Below, piece by piece: positions 5,044-6,553 of a stretch of 6,553 nucleotides of DNA (its first letter is position 1; every line of letters starts with the position of its first letter). The translations under genes were made by a program, and so were the position numbers. The stretch spans positions 1 to 6,553 of the forward strand of contig JAEWWY010000183.1 in assembly GCA_023458835.1 (NCBI GenBank), in the 5' to 3' direction. This DNA is from Bacillota bacterium. Its GTDB lineage: Bacteria; Bacillota; Clostridia; Christensenellales; Aristaeellaceae. A model generated the notes under the pieces. The model worked only from the letters and a program-made list of their open reading frames with translations. It did not search any database and was not told the DNA's origin.

Positions 5044-5859
5044 TCATCCCTTTACGGAACCGGAGGTAATGCCTGCCACATAATACTTTTGAAGCCACAG
5101 GAACAGGAGCACGATAGGCAGCGACGAAAGAACAACGTTGCCGAACTGGGCGCCCACGTCGCTGAAGGTTTCGGTGTTCAAAACGCTGATGGCAATTTGA
5201 ATCAGGTACTTGGCGGGCGTATTGATGACGGTGAGGGGCCAGAGGAAGCTGTCCCAGACGCCGAAGAATGTCAGCAGCGCGACAGTCAATAAAGGCGCCT
5301 TCACCAGGGGAAGCATGATGCTCAAATATGTCCGGTACCTGTTGCAGCCGTCTATGGAAGCGGAATCCTCCAATTCGCCGGGCAGGCCCTGAAAGAACTG
5401 GCGCAGGAAAAAGATGTAGAAGGCCGACGCCAATGCGGGGACGATAAGGGCCCAGTAGGTATCGATCCATTTGAAACGGCTGACCAGCATATACTGCGGC
5501 ACGATGAGCACCTCGGCGGGCACGATGAGCGTGGCGATGAGGAGCATGAAGAACAGGCCGCTGCCGGGAAAGCGGATGCGGGCAAAACCATAGGCGGCCA
5601 TGGAATTCAAAAGCATGCCGCCAAACACCACCACGATGCCTACAAAGAGCGTGTTCGCGATGTATTTTACAAACTGGGTCTCATACAGCACGGTGCGCAG
5701 GTTGCGCAGCGACAGGCGCGACGGGAGGAACACACTTTTGCCGATGTCCTCCAGGGGGGTGAGCGCCGTGATCACCACATAGGTTAACGGGACGATGACC
5801 ATAAGGGCCATGAGGCTCAGGAAGATATATTTTGCAGCGGATAACAGCTTTCTTGTCAT
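5044..5859 (-). CDS. Sugar ABC transporter permease, MalG/UgpE type
   Basis: A complete 271-residue inner-membrane permease, one of the two channel subunits of a CUT1 carbohydrate importer. Membrane segments are seen at about residues 11-33, 68-92, 102-126, 135-155, 183-204 and 240-260. The EAA loop, which docks on the ATPase, is at about 162-184 (ELEDSASIDG ... IMLP, with G171 and LP at 183-184). The protein ends 'YVAGITSGSVKG', the usual end of MalG-like permeases ('GltaGavKG'), so it is full length. ATG 5859 comes 7 bases after the upstream permease's stop, and that TAG lies inside the GGGGGTAGGCGG stretch that serves as ribosome binding site. It forms a pair with the preceding permease. 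The ATPase gene is not in the window, which is usual because many Bacillota share one MsmX-type ATPase among importers. Confidence 0.95.
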   Translation of the reverse strand: MTRKLLSAAKYIFLSLMALMVIVPLTYVVITALTPLEDIGKSVFLPSRLSLRNLRTVLYETQFVKYIANTLFVGIVVVFGGMLLNSMAAYGFARIRFPGSGLFFMLLIATLIVPAEVLIVPQYMLVSRFKWIDTYWALIVPALASAFYIFFLRQFFQGLPGELEDSASIDGCNRYRTYLSIMLPLVKAPLLTVALLTFFGVWDSFLWPLTVINTPAKYLIQIAISVLNTETFSDVGAQFGNVVLSSLPIVLLFLWLQKYYVAGITSGSVKG

Positions 5860-5866
5860 ATGCCGC

Positions 5867-6553
5867 CTACCCCCTGTCTTCCAGCAGCTTGTATTGCGCC
5901 ACGGAGATCATCAGAATAATGAGGAAGAGCACTACCGCCATGGCCGACGCATAGCCGAAATCACCGCTCCTGAAGGCTGTGCCCCAGATGTAGTGCACGA
6001 TGACCTGGGTGGCGTTGTTGGGCCCGCCGTCGGTGAGCACCTTGATGGGTGTAAAAAGCTTGATGGTGTTCATCGTCGATATGATGATGACAAACAGGAT
6101 CGCGCGGCGGATGCCGGGGATGGTGATATACCTGAACTGCTGCCAGCTATTCGCGCCGTCCAGGCCGGCGGATTCATACAGCTCCTGCGGCACCTCGTTG
6201 ATGGCCGACAGGAAGATGACCATATACCAGCCCCAGCTTTTCCAGATGGAGACCAGCACCACCGACCAGATGGCCACCTTGGAATCCGTCAAAAATCCGG
6301 TGCGGGCAAGCCCCAGTTGCGACAGCAGCGCGTTCACCACGCCGAAATTGGTGTTGAGCATATTCTTCCAAAACATGGCCACCACCACGAAGGACATGAC
6401 CACCGGTATGAAATAAACCGTGCGGAAGAACTGTATGAAGCGCGTGCCGCGGCGTGTGAGCAGCACCGCCACGAATAGTGCCAGGGCGGACTGGAGGGGC
6501 GTGATGAGCAGCGGAAGCTGGAAGGATGTAATCAGGCTGCGCAGGAACACTGG
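5867..6553 (-). CDS. Sugar ABC transporter permease, MalF/UgpA type (5' part outside window)
   Basis: The last 228 codons of an inner-membrane permease; the frame runs off the right edge, and the GTG near 6550 is not a real start because codons upstream stay open. MalF/UgpA proteins are about 290-310 residues, so roughly the first 60-80, including TM1, are missing. What is visible includes a membrane segment starting 'LPLLITPLQSALALFVAVLL', then 'FFRTVYFIPVVMS', a conserved stretch of this family. The cytoplasmic EAA loop follows (VPQELYESAGLDGAN ... ITIPGIRR), then 'LTDGGPNNAT', the typical loop before the last segments, and a C-terminus in 'YKLLEDRG'. It is followed 7 bases later by its MalG-type partner. 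The family call is firm; the sugar is not known. Confidence 0.94.
   Translation of the reverse strand, partial: PVFLRSLITSFQLPLLITPLQSALALFVAVLLTRRGTRFIQFFRTVYFIPVVMSFVVVAMFWKNMLNTNFGVVNALLSQLGLARTGFLTDSKVAIWSVVLVSIWKSWGWYMVIFLSAINEVPQELYESAGLDGANSWQQFRYITIPGIRRAILFVIIISTMNTIKLFTPIKVLTDGGPNNATQVIVHYIWGTAFRSGDFGYASAMAVVLFLIILMISVAQYKLLEDRG

Noticed and set aside
5018..5470. N-terminal extension of the hydrolase back to an ATG at 5470
   Set aside because: The extra residues come from translating the MalG-type permease gene out of frame, and a good ribosome binding site lies at 5029-5034 for an internal start.
5795..6478. A 227-codon open frame on the plus strand opposite the MalF-type permease
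   Set aside because: The minus strand shows the EAA loop and membrane segments of a permease; the plus frame gives a His/Asp-rich product without domains.
6548..6550. GTG near the right edge as the start of the MalF-type permease
   Set aside because: The visible protein begins in the middle of the family, without the basic N-terminus and TM1, and the codon before GTG is still open at the edge.

Overview
The window looks like chromosomal DNA of a spore-forming Bacillota, most likely a Clostridia member of moderately high GC. The evidence is the strong AGGAGG-type ribosome binding sites, a consensus sigma-A promoter, a YesN-type AraC response regulator, CUT1 sugar ABC transporter parts, and two small CotF-like spore coat genes. 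Nothing in the sequence fixes the genus. Every gene I can support is on the minus strand, so the window is read from right to left. The large open frames on the plus strand are antisense shadows.

Right part (6553 to 2540): the 3' end of a carbohydrate ABC transporter operon. In transcription order it holds a MalF/UgpA-type permease (5' end outside the window), a complete MalG/UgpE-type permease, a cytoplasmic five-bladed beta-propeller glycoside hydrolase with GH32/GH43-like motifs, and a REC plus AraC response regulator. The intergenic gaps are only about 7 to 30 bases and stop codons touch or lie in the next gene's Shine-Dalgarno, so these four genes are almost certainly one transcript. The likely logic is that a sugar or short oligosaccharide is imported through the two permeases, cleaved inside the cell by the hydrolase, and the operon is controlled by the response regulator. 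The binding protein and the sensor kinase of this system are not in the window.

Middle part (2539 to 1922): a two-gene unit of very small helical proteins resembling the two halves of CotF-family spore coat proteins. A possible sigma-G/F-type promoter precedes it and a hairpin terminator follows it.

Left part (1921 to 1): the start of a second sugar ABC transporter operon. It has a consensus sigma-A promoter overlaid by a 9-9-9 inverted repeat and a tandem 7-bp repeat, a leader of about 128 nt with a 10+4 bp hairpin, an extracellular solute-binding protein, an 88-bp spacer holding a 17-bp stem-loop, and the first 100 codons of another MalF-type permease that runs off the left edge.

No tRNA, rRNA, CRISPR array, insertion sequence or phage gene was seen. 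No wholly new system is apparent. The most interesting items are regulatory (the SBP/permease intergenic hairpin, the palindrome on the -10, the leader stem) and the split CotF pair.
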